Shown in pieces: positions 55,196 to 63,046 of a stretch of 64,000 bases of DNA. A program made the position numbers and the translations under genes. The DNA is from CAYNST01 sp964399955 (GTDB taxonomy: Bacteria; Pseudomonadota; Gammaproteobacteria; Pseudomonadales; Cellvibrionaceae): contig CAYNST010000002.1 in assembly GCA_964399955.1 (NCBI GenBank), positions 23,273 through 87,272 on the forward strand, written 5' to 3'. The notes below the pieces were generated by a model. That model had not been told where the DNA came from. It saw nothing but the letters and a program-made list of their open reading frames with translations, and made no database searches. The stretch's first letter is position 1, and each line of letters opens with the position of its first letter.

Positions 55196-56026
55196 ATGAA
55201 ATTACGCTTTACCAAAATGACCGGGCTTGGCAATGATTTTGTCGTGATTGACGGCATCAGCCAGCGCGTGTCCCTGACGCCCGAGCGCGCACGGCGCCTG
55301 GCCGACCGCCATTTTGGCATTGGCTGCGACCAGGTGCTGGTGGTGGAGCCACCGCGCTCAGCGGACGCGGATTTTCGCTATCGCATCTTCAATCACGACG
55401 GCGCCGAAGTGGAAAACTGCGGCAACGGTGCCCGCTGCTTTGCCGCATTTGTACGTCAGCGCCGCCTGACCGGCAAACGCATCATCAAGGTGGAAACCGC
55501 CGGCGGCAACCTGATATTGAAAGCCAACGCCGACCACAGCATTACCGTGGATATGGGTGCGCCCATTCTGACCCCCGCCGACATCCCCTTCCTGGCCGAG
55601 CGTCAGGCCGTCACCTACGAGCTGCCGTTGGCCGACCGCAACCTGATCATCAGCGCAGTCTCCATGGGCAATCCGCATGCGGTGACGCGGGTGGACGATG
55701 TGCAAACCTACCCGGTGGCGGAGCTGGGCCCGCAGGTGGAGTCCCACCCGCATTTCCCGCGCAAGGTCAATGCCGGCTTCATGCAGGTTTTGAGCCGCAA
55801 GGAAGTGCGTCTGCGCGTATATGAACGTGGCGCAGGCGAAACACTGGCCTGCGGTACCGGTGCCTGCGCCGCTGTGGTGGCCGGCGTGCTGCAAGGCCTG
55901 CTGGAGCACGAAGTGACGGTGCATTTGCCGGGCGGCGCGCTGTCCATTGCCTGGGCGGGCGTTGGTCACAGCGTAATGATGACCGGCCCGGCAACCTTTG
56001 TATTTCACGGACAAATCAGCCTATAG
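55196..56026 (+). CDS. dapF: Diaminopimelate epimerase DapF
   Basis: DapF racemises L,L- to meso-diaminopimelate, which feeds both LysA and peptidoglycan. The two catalytic cysteines are in VENCGNGARC and ETLACGTGAC. MTGLGNDFVVID at the N-terminus is diagnostic. The length is 276 aa (E. coli 274). It starts nine bases after lysA, with AAGG before the ATG. Confidence 0.97.
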   Translation: MKLRFTKMTGLGNDFVVIDGISQRVSLTPERARRLADRHFGIGCDQVLVVEPPRSADADFRYRIFNHDGAEVENCGNGARCFAAFVRQRRLTGKRIIKVETAGGNLILKANADHSITVDMGAPILTPADIPFLAERQAVTYELPLADRNLIISAVSMGNPHAVTRVDDVQTYPVAELGPQVESHPHFPRKVNAGFMQVLSRKEVRLRVYERGAGETLACGTGACAAVVAGVLQGLLEHEVTVHLPGGALSIAWAGVGHSVMMTGPATFVFHGQISL

Positions 56027-56036
56027 ACGAGCCCTC

Positions 56037-56726
56037 ATGACCCAATCCGACTCAGTCCCACTGCCTAGCGAAGCTCAGGTTGAAGCGTATCTGCGCAAAA
56101 ACCCAGGCTTTTTCGAACGCCATGAGGACCTGCTGGCGGAACTGTCTTTACCGCATCCCAGCGGCAAGGCGATCTCGCTGCTGGAAAAGCAAGTGGCGGT
56201 GCTGCGACAACGCAATACCGCCCTGCGCGGCAAGCTGGAGCAACTGCTGGCCAACGCCCGCGACAACGACCGCCTGTTTGAGCGCACCAAACGTCTGGTA
56301 CTGGCCCTGCTGGAGTGCGACGACCTGGGGGACTTGGTCGACGCCCTGCACTTCAACTTTGACAAGGAATTCAACATTCCTTCTGTGCGTCTGCTGCTGT
56401 TTGGTGAGCAACTGCCTTCGTGCAACACTCGCGTTGTCAGCCGCGCGCAGGCGCATTCCCATTTATCTCGGCACCTGTCCACCACCCACGCGGTGAGCGG
56501 CCGCGTGAACCCAGAGGAGATTAGCTTCCTGTTTGACCGGGACGCCTCCACCGTCCGCTCAGCCGCCCTGGCCACCATTGGCATCAGCGAGCCATTGGGG
56601 GTGCTGGCCGTGGGCAGCCCCAATGCCGACTATTACCAGGCAGAGATGGGCACCCTGTTTCTGGGGCATATCGCCGAGGTGCTGAGTCGCCTGCTACCCA
56701 AACTACTGTCCAGGCCGGCCATATGA
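56037..56726 (+). CDS. DUF484 family protein
   Basis: A 229-residue DUF484 protein whose N-terminal part (VEAYLRKNPGFFERHEDLLA) and later GAF-like fold (about 90-225) are typical. The middle has a coiled-coil stretch (about 45-85). Function is unknown; its fixed place between dapF and xerC in gammaproteobacteria suggests a link to cell-wall or chromosome-dimer steps. The ATG at 56037 follows dapF by ten bases; a longer frame starts within dapF. xerC overlaps its end by ATGA. Confidence 0.9.
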   Translation: MTQSDSVPLPSEAQVEAYLRKNPGFFERHEDLLAELSLPHPSGKAISLLEKQVAVLRQRNTALRGKLEQLLANARDNDRLFERTKRLVLALLECDDLGDLVDALHFNFDKEFNIPSVRLLLFGEQLPSCNTRVVSRAQAHSHLSRHLSTTHAVSGRVNPEEISFLFDRDASTVRSAALATIGISEPLGVLAVGSPNADYYQAEMGTLFLGHIAEVLSRLLPKLLSRPAI

Positions 56727-57655
56727 GCAATCTGCTGCAGGCAGCCAGCACCTTTGAGCTGTACCTGCGGCACGACCGCCAGTTGTCGGACAACACCCTG
56801 GCAGGCTACAAGCTGGACCTGATGAAACTGCTGGCGTTTTGCCAGCGCGAGCAGCTGGCTACGGCGGCCGAGCTGCGTGTTCAGCACCTGCGGCAGTGCC
56901 TGGCGGACCTTCGCCAGCAGGGTCTTTCGGCCCGCAGTACTCAGCGCTGGCTGTCCACCATGCGCAGTTTTTTTGACTACTGTTTGCAGGCGGGCCTGAC
57001 CGGGGTTAACCCGACCGCCGGCCTCCGTGCGCCCAAGGCCCGCCGCAACCTGCCCAAGGCCCTGGACGTTGATTTGGCTGCTCAATTTATGGGTCTTGAA
57101 GGCGACGATTTCTGCGCTGTGCGCGACCGTGCCATTGTAGAGCTGGCCTACGGTGCCGGCCTGCGGCTGGCGGAAATGGCGGCTCTGGACCTGCAGGACC
57201 TGAGCCTCAAAGAAGGCCTGGTGCAGGTAGTGGGCAAGGGCAAAAAAGAGCGGCTGGTGCCGCTTGGACGCTTTGCCCGGCAGGCCCTGCTGGCCTGGCT
57301 TGCCGTGCGGGGGCAGCACAATCCGCAGGGGCTGGCCGCCCTGTTCCTGAGTCAGCGAGGCACCCGCTTGAGCCACCGCGCCATTCAGCAAAGATTTGAG
57401 CAAGCCGGCCTCAAACAGGGCATGCCACAGAGGGTTCATCCCCACATGTTGCGCCACTCCTACGCCAGCCATCTGCTGGAGTCCAGCGGTGACTTGAGAG
57501 CGGTGCAGGAGCTGTTGGGCCACAGTGATATTGGCACCACTCAGATCTACACCCACCTGGACTTTCAGCACCTGGCTCGAGTGTATGATCGCACCCATCC
57601 GCGAGCCAAACACGCGCAGCCGGCGGCCGATAACCCGGTAGATACAAAGGAGTGA
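56723..57655 (+). CDS. xerC: Tyrosine recombinase XerC
   Basis: XerC resolves chromosome dimers at dif with XerD. Catalytic residues are visible: Arg in AGLRLAEMAAL, Lys in GKGKKERLVPL, HMLRHSYASHLLE (His and Arg), GHSDIGTTQIY (His) and the nucleophile Tyr in IYTHLD. The N-terminal SAM-like domain covers about 1-95. The length of 310 aa is standard. Last gene of the lptM-lysA-dapF-DUF484-xerC operon. Confidence 0.96.
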   Translation: MSNLLQAASTFELYLRHDRQLSDNTLAGYKLDLMKLLAFCQREQLATAAELRVQHLRQCLADLRQQGLSARSTQRWLSTMRSFFDYCLQAGLTGVNPTAGLRAPKARRNLPKALDVDLAAQFMGLEGDDFCAVRDRAIVELAYGAGLRLAEMAALDLQDLSLKEGLVQVVGKGKKERLVPLGRFARQALLAWLAVRGQHNPQGLAALFLSQRGTRLSHRAIQQRFEQAGLKQGMPQRVHPHMLRHSYASHLLESSGDLRAVQELLGHSDIGTTQIYTHLDFQHLARVYDRTHPRAKHAQPAADNPVDTKE

Positions 57656-57681
57656 GGAGGCGTTTCATTGGGAGCCGGAAC

Positions 57682-57714
57682 AACCCGCAGCAAGCGTGCA
57701 ACCCGCTGCGGGTT
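57682..57714 (+). terminator. Hairpin after xerC
   Basis: A perfect ten-pair stem (AACCCGCAGC/GCTGCGGGTT) with a 13-base loop starts 26 bases past the xerC stop. Only three T follow, so termination is likely but not certain. Confidence 0.55.
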
Positions 57715-57796
57715 TAACAAGGAGGAGACTTGCAAGCGTCCAGATAACTAAGGCAGTGGGAATCCCGCCAACAGGCCGTGCTTGGCGCACGGCCCA

Positions 57797-58054
57797 CTAG
57801 ATGGGCTGACCGCCGTAGTTGTTTTGTGGCTTGCGCGGCGGGTCGCCGACAACGTTGGGCGGCACCTCATTGATGCGTCCACCGGCGGCCAGGAAGGCCT
57901 CCACATCACTTTGCAGCTGCTTGCGCAATTGCTCGCGGGCGTAGGCCGAACCGTCGTCGAACACCTCTGCCGCAGGCTCGGATGCGCTGTAGCCTACATC
58001 GCCGTCCAAGTCCGTCTCGACATCGTCTTTTTCAATTTCCAGATCGTCGCTCAT
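57797..58054 (-). CDS. sutA: Transcriptional regulator SutA
   Basis: SutA is a small acidic RNA polymerase-binding protein that helps transcription in slow-growing Pseudomonas. The product has a very acidic N-terminal tail (MSDDLEIEKDD...), a central helix and the signature C-terminus EVPPNVVGDPPRKPQNNYG. It ends GGQPI, close to the Pseudomonas PNVVADPPKKP...YG form. The ATG at 58054 gives 85 aa; upstream in-frame starts (58075, 58150) lack the family pattern. It lies beside glnK and amtB, as in Pseudomonas. Confidence 0.82.
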   Translation of the reverse strand: MSDDLEIEKDDVETDLDGDVGYSASEPAAEVFDDGSAYAREQLRKQLQSDVEAFLAAGGRINEVPPNVVGDPPRKPQNNYGGQPI

Positions 58055-58379
58055 CGTCTTTCCCACAATTTTCATTGAACACAGACAACACAAAACGCGT
58101 TGACAGTTGCTCGCTCGAAAAGTGCGGTCAAAGAGTTTTGCGTCTGGCAAGCTCCCCTTCAGCCGCTGTGAAATGTTCGAGCGTGAGGATATTTATAGTC
58201 CAGTGCATTCTGCCCGTCATCAGCTGGCGACCGGTTTCGTTAGGCTATTTTGTTCTAGAGCAGGCGGCCAAATGAGCTGACGGTTATTTCACCAAGGCTA
58301 TAAATTCAGGATTGTCTACGCAGACCAGGAGGAAGGGAGTTTTGTAGCGGTGGTAAGAAGTGCGGAACGGTTCACGGGA
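58055..58379. other. Region between sutA and glnK; no gene seen
   Basis: About 325 bases that must contain the sutA promoter (minus strand) and the glnK 3' trailer. No RNA gene or convincing promoter pair was recognised. Confidence 0.4.
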
Positions 58380-58411
58380 GGCTGCCGGCAGGCGTCGGCC
58401 TGCCGGCAGCC
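58380..58411 (-). terminator. Strong hairpin downstream of glnK (first copy)
   Basis: A perfect 13-pair stem (GGCTGCCGGCAGG/CCTGCCGGCAGCC) with a six-base loop stands 15 bases past the glnK stop. There is no T tract, so it may stabilise the mRNA 3' end rather than terminate on its own. Confidence 0.5.
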
Positions 58412-58426
58412 AAGCACTGAAGGCGG

Positions 58427-58765
58427 TCAGACCGCGTCGGCGCCGGTCTCGCCTGTTCGAATACGGATTACCTCTTCAACTGCCTGGATGAAGATCTTGC
58501 CGTCGCCAATCTTGCCGGTCTGCGCGGCCTTGGCTATGGCGTCCACGGCAGACTCTACCATATCGTCGGAGACGGCCATTTCTATCTTCACCTTGGGCAG
58601 GAAGTCCACCACGTATTCGGCGCCCCGATAAAGCTCCGTGTGGCCCTTCTGCCGACCAAAACCCTTGACCTCGGTCACAGTCATGCCCTGCACGCCCACC
58701 TCGGACAAGGCATTGCGCACATCGTCCAGACGGAACGGCTTGATTACCGCAGTGATCAGTTTCAT
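58427..58765 (-). CDS. glnK: Nitrogen regulatory protein P-II (GlnK/GlnB type, copy downstream of amtB)
   Basis: PII proteins sense 2-oxoglutarate, ATP/ADP and glutamine and bind AmtB and other targets. The product is 112 aa with the T-loop FGRQKGHTELYRGAEY (Tyr51, the uridylylation site), the B-loop TGKIGDGKIF and C-terminal IRTGETGADAV. It differs from its paralogue at 60302-60640 at about a quarter of positions. It is separated from amtB by a terminator and about 220 bases, so it has its own promoter. GGAG precedes the ATG. Confidence 0.94.
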   Translation of the reverse strand: MKLITAVIKPFRLDDVRNALSEVGVQGMTVTEVKGFGRQKGHTELYRGAEYVVDFLPKVKIEMAVSDDMVESAVDAIAKAAQTGKIGDGKIFIQAVEEVIRIRTGETGADAV

Positions 58766-58800
58766 GTCAGCATTCTCCAGAAATAGTAACAGCGTCTTAG

Positions 58801-58855
58801 CGCTGCATTATATAACAAAGGTGGCGACACAACAGGCACCGCCAAACATGCACCA
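58801..58855 (-). promoter_or_regulatory. Promoter region of the amtB-distal glnK (candidate)
   Basis: On the minus strand a perfect TATAAT (within TTATATAATG, near 58806-58815) and, further up at 58841-58855, a weak -24/-12-like GG-N10-GC match (TGGTGCATGTTTGGC) are visible. No good -35 accompanies the TATAAT. The evidence does not decide between sigma-70 and sigma-54. Confidence 0.35.
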
Positions 58856-58905
58856 ACTTACCCTATACAAGGCGGAAAGAACAGTTGCCCCCCTGCTCCG
58901 GCGCA

Positions 58906-58938
58906 TAAAAAAGCCCCGACTGCGCATACAGTCGGGGC
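58906..58938 (-). terminator. Rho-independent terminator of amtB
   Basis: A perfect ten-pair stem (GCCCCGACTG/CAGTCGGGGC) with a six-base loop is followed on the minus strand by a T tract (TTTTTTA). It lies about 45 bases past the amtB stop. Confidence 0.93.
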
Positions 58939-58981
58939 CAAGCTCACACAGGTGCTGAGAAACGTCTTGTGTAACTATTAC

Positions 58982-60247
58982 CTACTTGGCGCTGACAAAC
59001 TCCGGGTAGGCCTCCATACCGCATTCGGAAAGGTCCACGCCTTCAAACTCATCCTGCTCACTGACGCGTACGCCAATGATGGCTTTGATTGCCAGCCAAA
59101 CCAGCAGCGAAGCGACAAAAACCCAGACGAAGATGGTCAACATGCCAACCAGCTGGCCGACAAAGCTTGCGTCACTGTTGCTGAGCAACACCGCAAAGAT
59201 CCCCCAAACGCCTACCACCCCGTGGACGGAGATTGCACCTACTGGATCGTCTATCCTGAGTTTGTCCAGCATCAGGATGCTGAAGACCACCAGGGCACCG
59301 CCCACGGCACCAATGGCCAGCGCCAGAACCGGGGTTGGTGTAGAGGGTTCAGCCGTGATGGCCACCAGTCCGGCCAGGGCTCCGTTCAAGGTCATGGTCA
59401 GATCGGCTTTGCCAAACAGCAGGCGTCCAACCAGCAAGGCCGCAATCAAACCGCCGGAGGCTGCGGCATTGGTGTTCACAAACACCATGGCCACTTCGTT
59501 GGCCGCAGAAACCGAGTCAATGGACAAGGTAGAGCCGCCGTTGAAACCAAACCAGCCCATCCACAGAATCAGGGTGCCCAGTGTCGCCAGCGGCAGGTTG
59601 GCGCCGGGGATGGCGTTGACCACACCGTTTGGTCCGTAGCGCCCTTTGCGCGGCCCCAGGATCAAAACACCCGCCAGGGCCGCCGCCGCGCCCGCCATGT
59701 GCACAATACCGGAACCGGCATAATCACTGTAGTCCAGCTCGTACAGGCCAAACACAGCTTTCCCGCCCCAGGTCCAACTGCCTTCCATGGGGTAGATGAA
59801 ACCGGTCATGACCACCGCAAACAGCAGGAAAGCCCAAAGCTTCATGCGCTCCGCCACCGCGCCGGAGACAATGGACATGGCCGTGGCCACAAACACCACC
59901 TGGAAGAAGAAGTCCGCCGCGTTGGAATAGGCGTTGCCGTCTTCGCCGGCAAATTCTGCGTAGACAGATTCTTCCAGCATCTCGGCCGAGGCGGCACCGT
60001 CCAGCGCCAGACCGGCCAGGAACAGACCGCCGTCGTACATGATCTCGTAGCCGCACACCAAGTACATGGTGCAGGCAATAGCAAAAAGCGAGACGTTTTT
60101 GGTTAATATTTCTGTGGTATTTTTTGCGCGAACCAGACCTGCTTCGAGCATGGCGAAGCCCGCCGCCATCCACATTACCAGCGCGCCGGATACGAGGAAA
60201 TAAAACGTATCCAGGGCGTACTGCAGGTCAAGAATTGAGTTTTCCAT
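58982..60247 (-). CDS. amtB: Ammonium transporter AmtB
   Basis: AmtB is a trimeric inner-membrane ammonium channel. The product has eleven predicted helices. The pore twin-His candidates are in GIVHMAGAAAAL and the later SVHGVVGVWG. The N-terminus lacks the cleaved signal peptide of E. coli AmtB and instead reads YFLVSGALVMWMAAGFAML and AGLVRAKNTTEILTKN, resembling the marine Amt subtype. At 421 aa the length is normal. It follows the upstream glnK by 54 bases, with GGAG before the ATG, and ends in a terminator. Confidence 0.94.
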   Translation of the reverse strand: MENSILDLQYALDTFYFLVSGALVMWMAAGFAMLEAGLVRAKNTTEILTKNVSLFAIACTMYLVCGYEIMYDGGLFLAGLALDGAASAEMLEESVYAEFAGEDGNAYSNAADFFFQVVFVATAMSIVSGAVAERMKLWAFLLFAVVMTGFIYPMEGSWTWGGKAVFGLYELDYSDYAGSGIVHMAGAAAALAGVLILGPRKGRYGPNGVVNAIPGANLPLATLGTLILWMGWFGFNGGSTLSIDSVSAANEVAMVFVNTNAAASGGLIAALLVGRLLFGKADLTMTLNGALAGLVAITAEPSTPTPVLALAIGAVGGALVVFSILMLDKLRIDDPVGAISVHGVVGVWGIFAVLLSNSDASFVGQLVGMLTIFVWVFVASLLVWLAIKAIIGVRVSEQDEFEGVDLSECGMEAYPEFVSAK

Positions 60248-60301
60248 AGCCGTTCTCCGGAAATCGGATTATGTTTTTTCTAGGGTTGTGCCATTGTTGG
60301 T

Positions 60302-60640
60302 TTACAGAGCGTCTTCGCCGGTCTCCCCGGTGCGAATGCGAATTACCTGCTCAAGCGTGGAGACAAATATTTTGCCGTCGCCAATCTTGCCGCTGTGCGC
60401 AGCCTTGCTGATGGCGTCCACCACCGAGTCCACCAGCCCTTCGGCAACTGCGACCTCCAGTTTGGTTTTGGGCAAAAAATCAACCACGTATTCTGCCCCG
60501 CGATACAATTCGGTATGCCCCTTCTGCCGACCAAAGCCTTTGACTTCGGTGACGGTAATGCCCTGCACTCCAATATCCGACAAGGCTTCGCGAACGGCAT
60601 CCAGTTTGAAAGGTTTGATTACCGCAGTGATCAGCTTCAT
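60302..60640 (-). CDS. glnK: Nitrogen regulatory protein P-II (GlnK type, copy upstream of amtB)
   Basis: A second PII protein of 112 aa with the same T-loop (FGRQKGHTELYRGAEY, Tyr51) and IRTGETGEDAL end. It is immediately upstream of amtB and is the canonical GlnK partner that blocks the channel under nitrogen sufficiency. GGAG lies before the ATG. It follows torF by about 80 bases, and a hairpin (60691-60707, CTGCCCC/GGGGCAG) sits between them without a T tract, so read-through from the torF promoter is possible. Confidence 0.94.
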   Translation of the reverse strand: MKLITAVIKPFKLDAVREALSDIGVQGITVTEVKGFGRQKGHTELYRGAEYVVDFLPKTKLEVAVAEGLVDSVVDAISKAAHSGKIGDGKIFVSTLEQVIRIRTGETGEDAL

Positions 60641-60718
60641 ATAACTGCTCCTGATTTTCAGTGATGCGCAAGGCGCGTGAGAGCTGATTGCTGCCCCAGC
60701 GGGGCAGCCGCTTTAAAC

Positions 60719-61402
60719 TTAAAGGTTGATGGGAATGCTGTAGGAGACGACGAATTTCAGGTTGTCTTCATCTTCGCCGTCGACAAACTGGCTAAGAGTG
60801 AAAACCAGGTTGTCGTTGTAGGCGTAGTCGAAGTTGACATGGGTAGCGGAGTCCCGCTCCACATAATCGTGCATCCCGACTGTCAAGGCGAAAGCGCCAA
60901 ATTCTCCGGCCAGTGTGTAGTAGGCATAGCCATGATTAAATGAATCACTAAAGCCGGCAATATTGTCGTAATAGGTAAAGGCAACTGGACCCATTCCGAC
61001 GGACAAGACAACCTCCGTTAATTCTCCGGGATCGATCGAGCTTCGTTCATCTGGCTCTGCGTTCGGAAAGCGCGGATAGTTGTAGTTCCAGATGCTCAGA
61101 TCAATGCTGAACATATCATCAGCCCCGAAACTCAAACCATAGCCGATATACAGGTCATACTCTGTGCCCGCTGTGGTATCTCCGGACGACCCCCAAATAC
61201 CGGAATACAATCCTCCAGCACTGAATTCCAGGCCACCTGAAACGGCAGGTGTACCTGAACCCAAGTCGTAGCCACGCCACAGGTAGGTGCTGGCAACACC
61301 CACCGACGCAGACACCTCCGCATTGGCCAATGGCGCAATTGAAGCAGCAGCCAGGATAGAAGCAGCAGCCGTACCCGATATAATTGTTTTGCCTATGTTC
61401 AT
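60719..61402 (-). CDS. TorF family putative porin
   Basis: A 226-residue outer-membrane beta-barrel protein. A signal peptide (MNIGKTIISGTAAASILAAA, cut after ANA) leads into EVSASVGVASTYLWRGYDLG, the start of the TorF family. Alternating amphipathic strands run to a terminal SYSIPINL. The ATG at 61402 has GGAGG nine bases before it. The family often lies beside glnK-amtB, and the promoter here looks nitrogen-responsive, so a role in uptake of a nitrogen source is plausible but not shown. Confidence 0.88.
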   Translation of the reverse strand: MNIGKTIISGTAAASILAAASIAPLANAEVSASVGVASTYLWRGYDLGSGTPAVSGGLEFSAGGLYSGIWGSSGDTTAGTEYDLYIGYGLSFGADDMFSIDLSIWNYNYPRFPNAEPDERSSIDPGELTEVVLSVGMGPVAFTYYDNIAGFSDSFNHGYAYYTLAGEFGAFALTVGMHDYVERDSATHVNFDYAYNDNLVFTLSQFVDGEDEDNLKFVVSYSIPINL

Positions 61403-61483
61403 GAATGACTTCCTCCAAGTGATAGCAGTGATTTTGTACAAGCCGGATTTTTGTAATTTTTAATGCCGTGCTTGCGGCAAATT

Positions 61484-61499
61484 AGCAGTTTCTGCGCCA
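61484..61499 (-). promoter_or_regulatory. Candidate sigma-54 promoter of torF (-24/-12)
   Basis: On the minus strand TGGCGCAGAAACTGCT fits TGGCACGN4TTGCW at 9 of 12 positions, with both the GG and GC invariant pairs at the right spacing. Transcription would start near 61473, about 70 bases before torF. Confidence 0.65.
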
Positions 61500-61573
61500 C
61501 ATCGTTTTTTACCTTTAAAAACAGCCATCTAGCGGCATTAGGGCGCAATATGAGCGCTTTGGGCTTCTGCTTT

Positions 61574-61590
61574 TGCACCATGGGTGTGCC
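61574..61590. promoter_or_regulatory. Candidate NtrC site 1
   Basis: TGCACCATGGGTGTGCC fits the TGCACCN5GGTGCA dyad at 10 of 12 positions. It lies about 110 bases upstream of the predicted sigma-54 start. Confidence 0.55.
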
Positions 61591-61603
61591 TGCTTGCGCA
61601 CCG

Positions 61604-61620
61604 TGCACGGGCTGCGCGCA
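61604..61620. promoter_or_regulatory. Candidate NtrC site 2
   Basis: TGCACGGGCTGCGCGCA fits the same dyad at 9 of 12 positions. Centre-to-centre distance from site 1 is 30 bases (about three helical turns), like the paired enhancers of glnA. Confidence 0.5.
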
Positions 61621-61846
61621 CCAAATTGGAGCGCCAATTGAATTAAGGTAAACTCTCGCCTTTACCGAATGCCTGCGTGCCTTAGGCGGTAGCGCTTTGA
61701 GGCACGCAGTCAAGCCGTTAAACTGCCACGCACGGCAGGTGCCGGGCCAAGCATCACCCAGAGCGTTTGGTGCTGCTGGTCCTTGTGGCGGCGGCCCGGC
61801 CGACCGGCGCCAGACGTTCCCGACCCACTCAATGACAGGCTGAACC

Positions 61847-62671
61847 ATGCAAGTCTCGATTGTTTTGTCCACCTACAATTCGCCGGCCTGGCTGGAGAAA
61901 GTGCTGTGGGGCTACAGCCTGCAGACCCACAAGGATTTTGAGATAGTGGTAGCCGATGACGGCTCAACGGAAGAGACAGCCGCACTGCTGGAGCGCATGC
62001 AGGTAAGCCTGGGGCTGGATATCAAACACGTGTGGCAGGCGGACAAAGGCTTTAGGAAATGCCGCATCCTGAACAAGGCAATTGTGCAGACGCAGACGGA
62101 CTACCTGATTTTTTCCGATGGTGACTGCATTCCAAGAAAAGACTTTGTTGCAGTGCATGTTAAAGAAGCGCGCCCGGGCCACTACCTGTCCGGCAGCTAC
62201 TTCAAACTGCCCATGAACATCAGCCAGGCCATCAACTATGAAGATATCGCCAGCGGCCGCTGCTTCAACCCGGCCTGGCTGCGGCAGCAGGGTTATAACA
62301 AAGGCAAAAAGACCTATAAAATGTCCGCCGGGCCGCGCATGGCCAGGCTGCTCAACTGGTTGACTCCGGTGAAGTGCAATCTGAAGGGCAGCAACGCATC
62401 GGTGTGGAAGCGCGACGCGCTTGCCGTCAACGGCTTTGACGAGCGCATGCCCTGGGGCAGCGAAGACCGGGAATTTGGCGTGCGCCTGATCAACAGCGGC
62501 ATCAAGCCCAAACACGTGCGCTTTGACGCCATTGTTGTGCACCTGGACCACGCCCGCGGTTACGTGGATCCGGAGCAGGTCAAAGCCAACAAGGCGCTGC
62601 GCCGCCACAACCAGAAACACGGCGTGCGCGTGACCGAATACGGCATTCGGCAGTTGCCCGGCCGGGAATAG
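61847..62671 (+). CDS. Family 2 glycosyltransferase (galactosyltransferase-type C-terminus)
   Basis: A GT-A fold transferase of 274 aa. The N-terminus (MQVSIVLSTYNSPAWLEKVL), ADDGST, and the DxD-like FSDGDCIPR are typical of GT2. The later GSNASVWKRDALAVNGFDE and WGSEDREFGVRL match the glyco_transf_7C region, where ED is the likely base. No signal or membrane helix is seen. It probably acts in lipopolysaccharide or capsule synthesis. It is preceded by the torF promoter region on the other strand and shares no operon here. Confidence 0.85.
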   Translation: MQVSIVLSTYNSPAWLEKVLWGYSLQTHKDFEIVVADDGSTEETAALLERMQVSLGLDIKHVWQADKGFRKCRILNKAIVQTQTDYLIFSDGDCIPRKDFVAVHVKEARPGHYLSGSYFKLPMNISQAINYEDIASGRCFNPAWLRQQGYNKGKKTYKMSAGPRMARLLNWLTPVKCNLKGSNASVWKRDALAVNGFDERMPWGSEDREFGVRLINSGIKPKHVRFDAIVVHLDHARGYVDPEQVKANKALRRHNQKHGVRVTEYGIRQLPGRE

Positions 62672-63046
62672 GCTCAACTTTCGTATCGAACGGGCAAGGA
62701 TTGAACATCCAGCTTCAGCCTGCAACCCGCTGCTGGCCGTCAAACTGCCACCGTAACCAGCTGCTGAACATGAACATGGTGGTCTGCTTTAGCTACTGGC
62801 CAGCGCAGCGCGGCAGGAGGTTGGACCTATTGTGTTTGTAGGCTTGACACCAAATGGATCCGCAACCCCAAGAGCGCCTTTGCGAGCCTGGGGGCTCAAA
62901 TACCTGTGCCTTACGCATGAGTGCGAAATGTCAGAATTCCGTCGCGCGCTGTCTCAGACAACGATTCATGTTTAAGAAGTCGCAGCAAGGAAACTGATCC
63001 GCTTCCGCATAGGCAGCTAAACATTTTCTGAAGCAGAAATCAGCAA
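62672..63046. other. Intergenic region between the convergent GT2 and FkbM genes; nothing clear seen
   Basis: About 375 bases without a supported gene. No terminator with a T tract, RNA gene or repeat was recognised. Confidence 0.4.

Noticed and set aside
60691..60707. Hairpin between torF and glnK as a terminator.
   Set aside because: Only seven pairs and no T tract; listed only as context in the glnK entry.
60641..60718. Possible sigma-54 promoter directly before the upstream glnK (GG-N10-GC in the hairpin).
   Set aside because: Apart from the GG and GC pairs the match is poor, and it falls within a stem; the torF site is much better.
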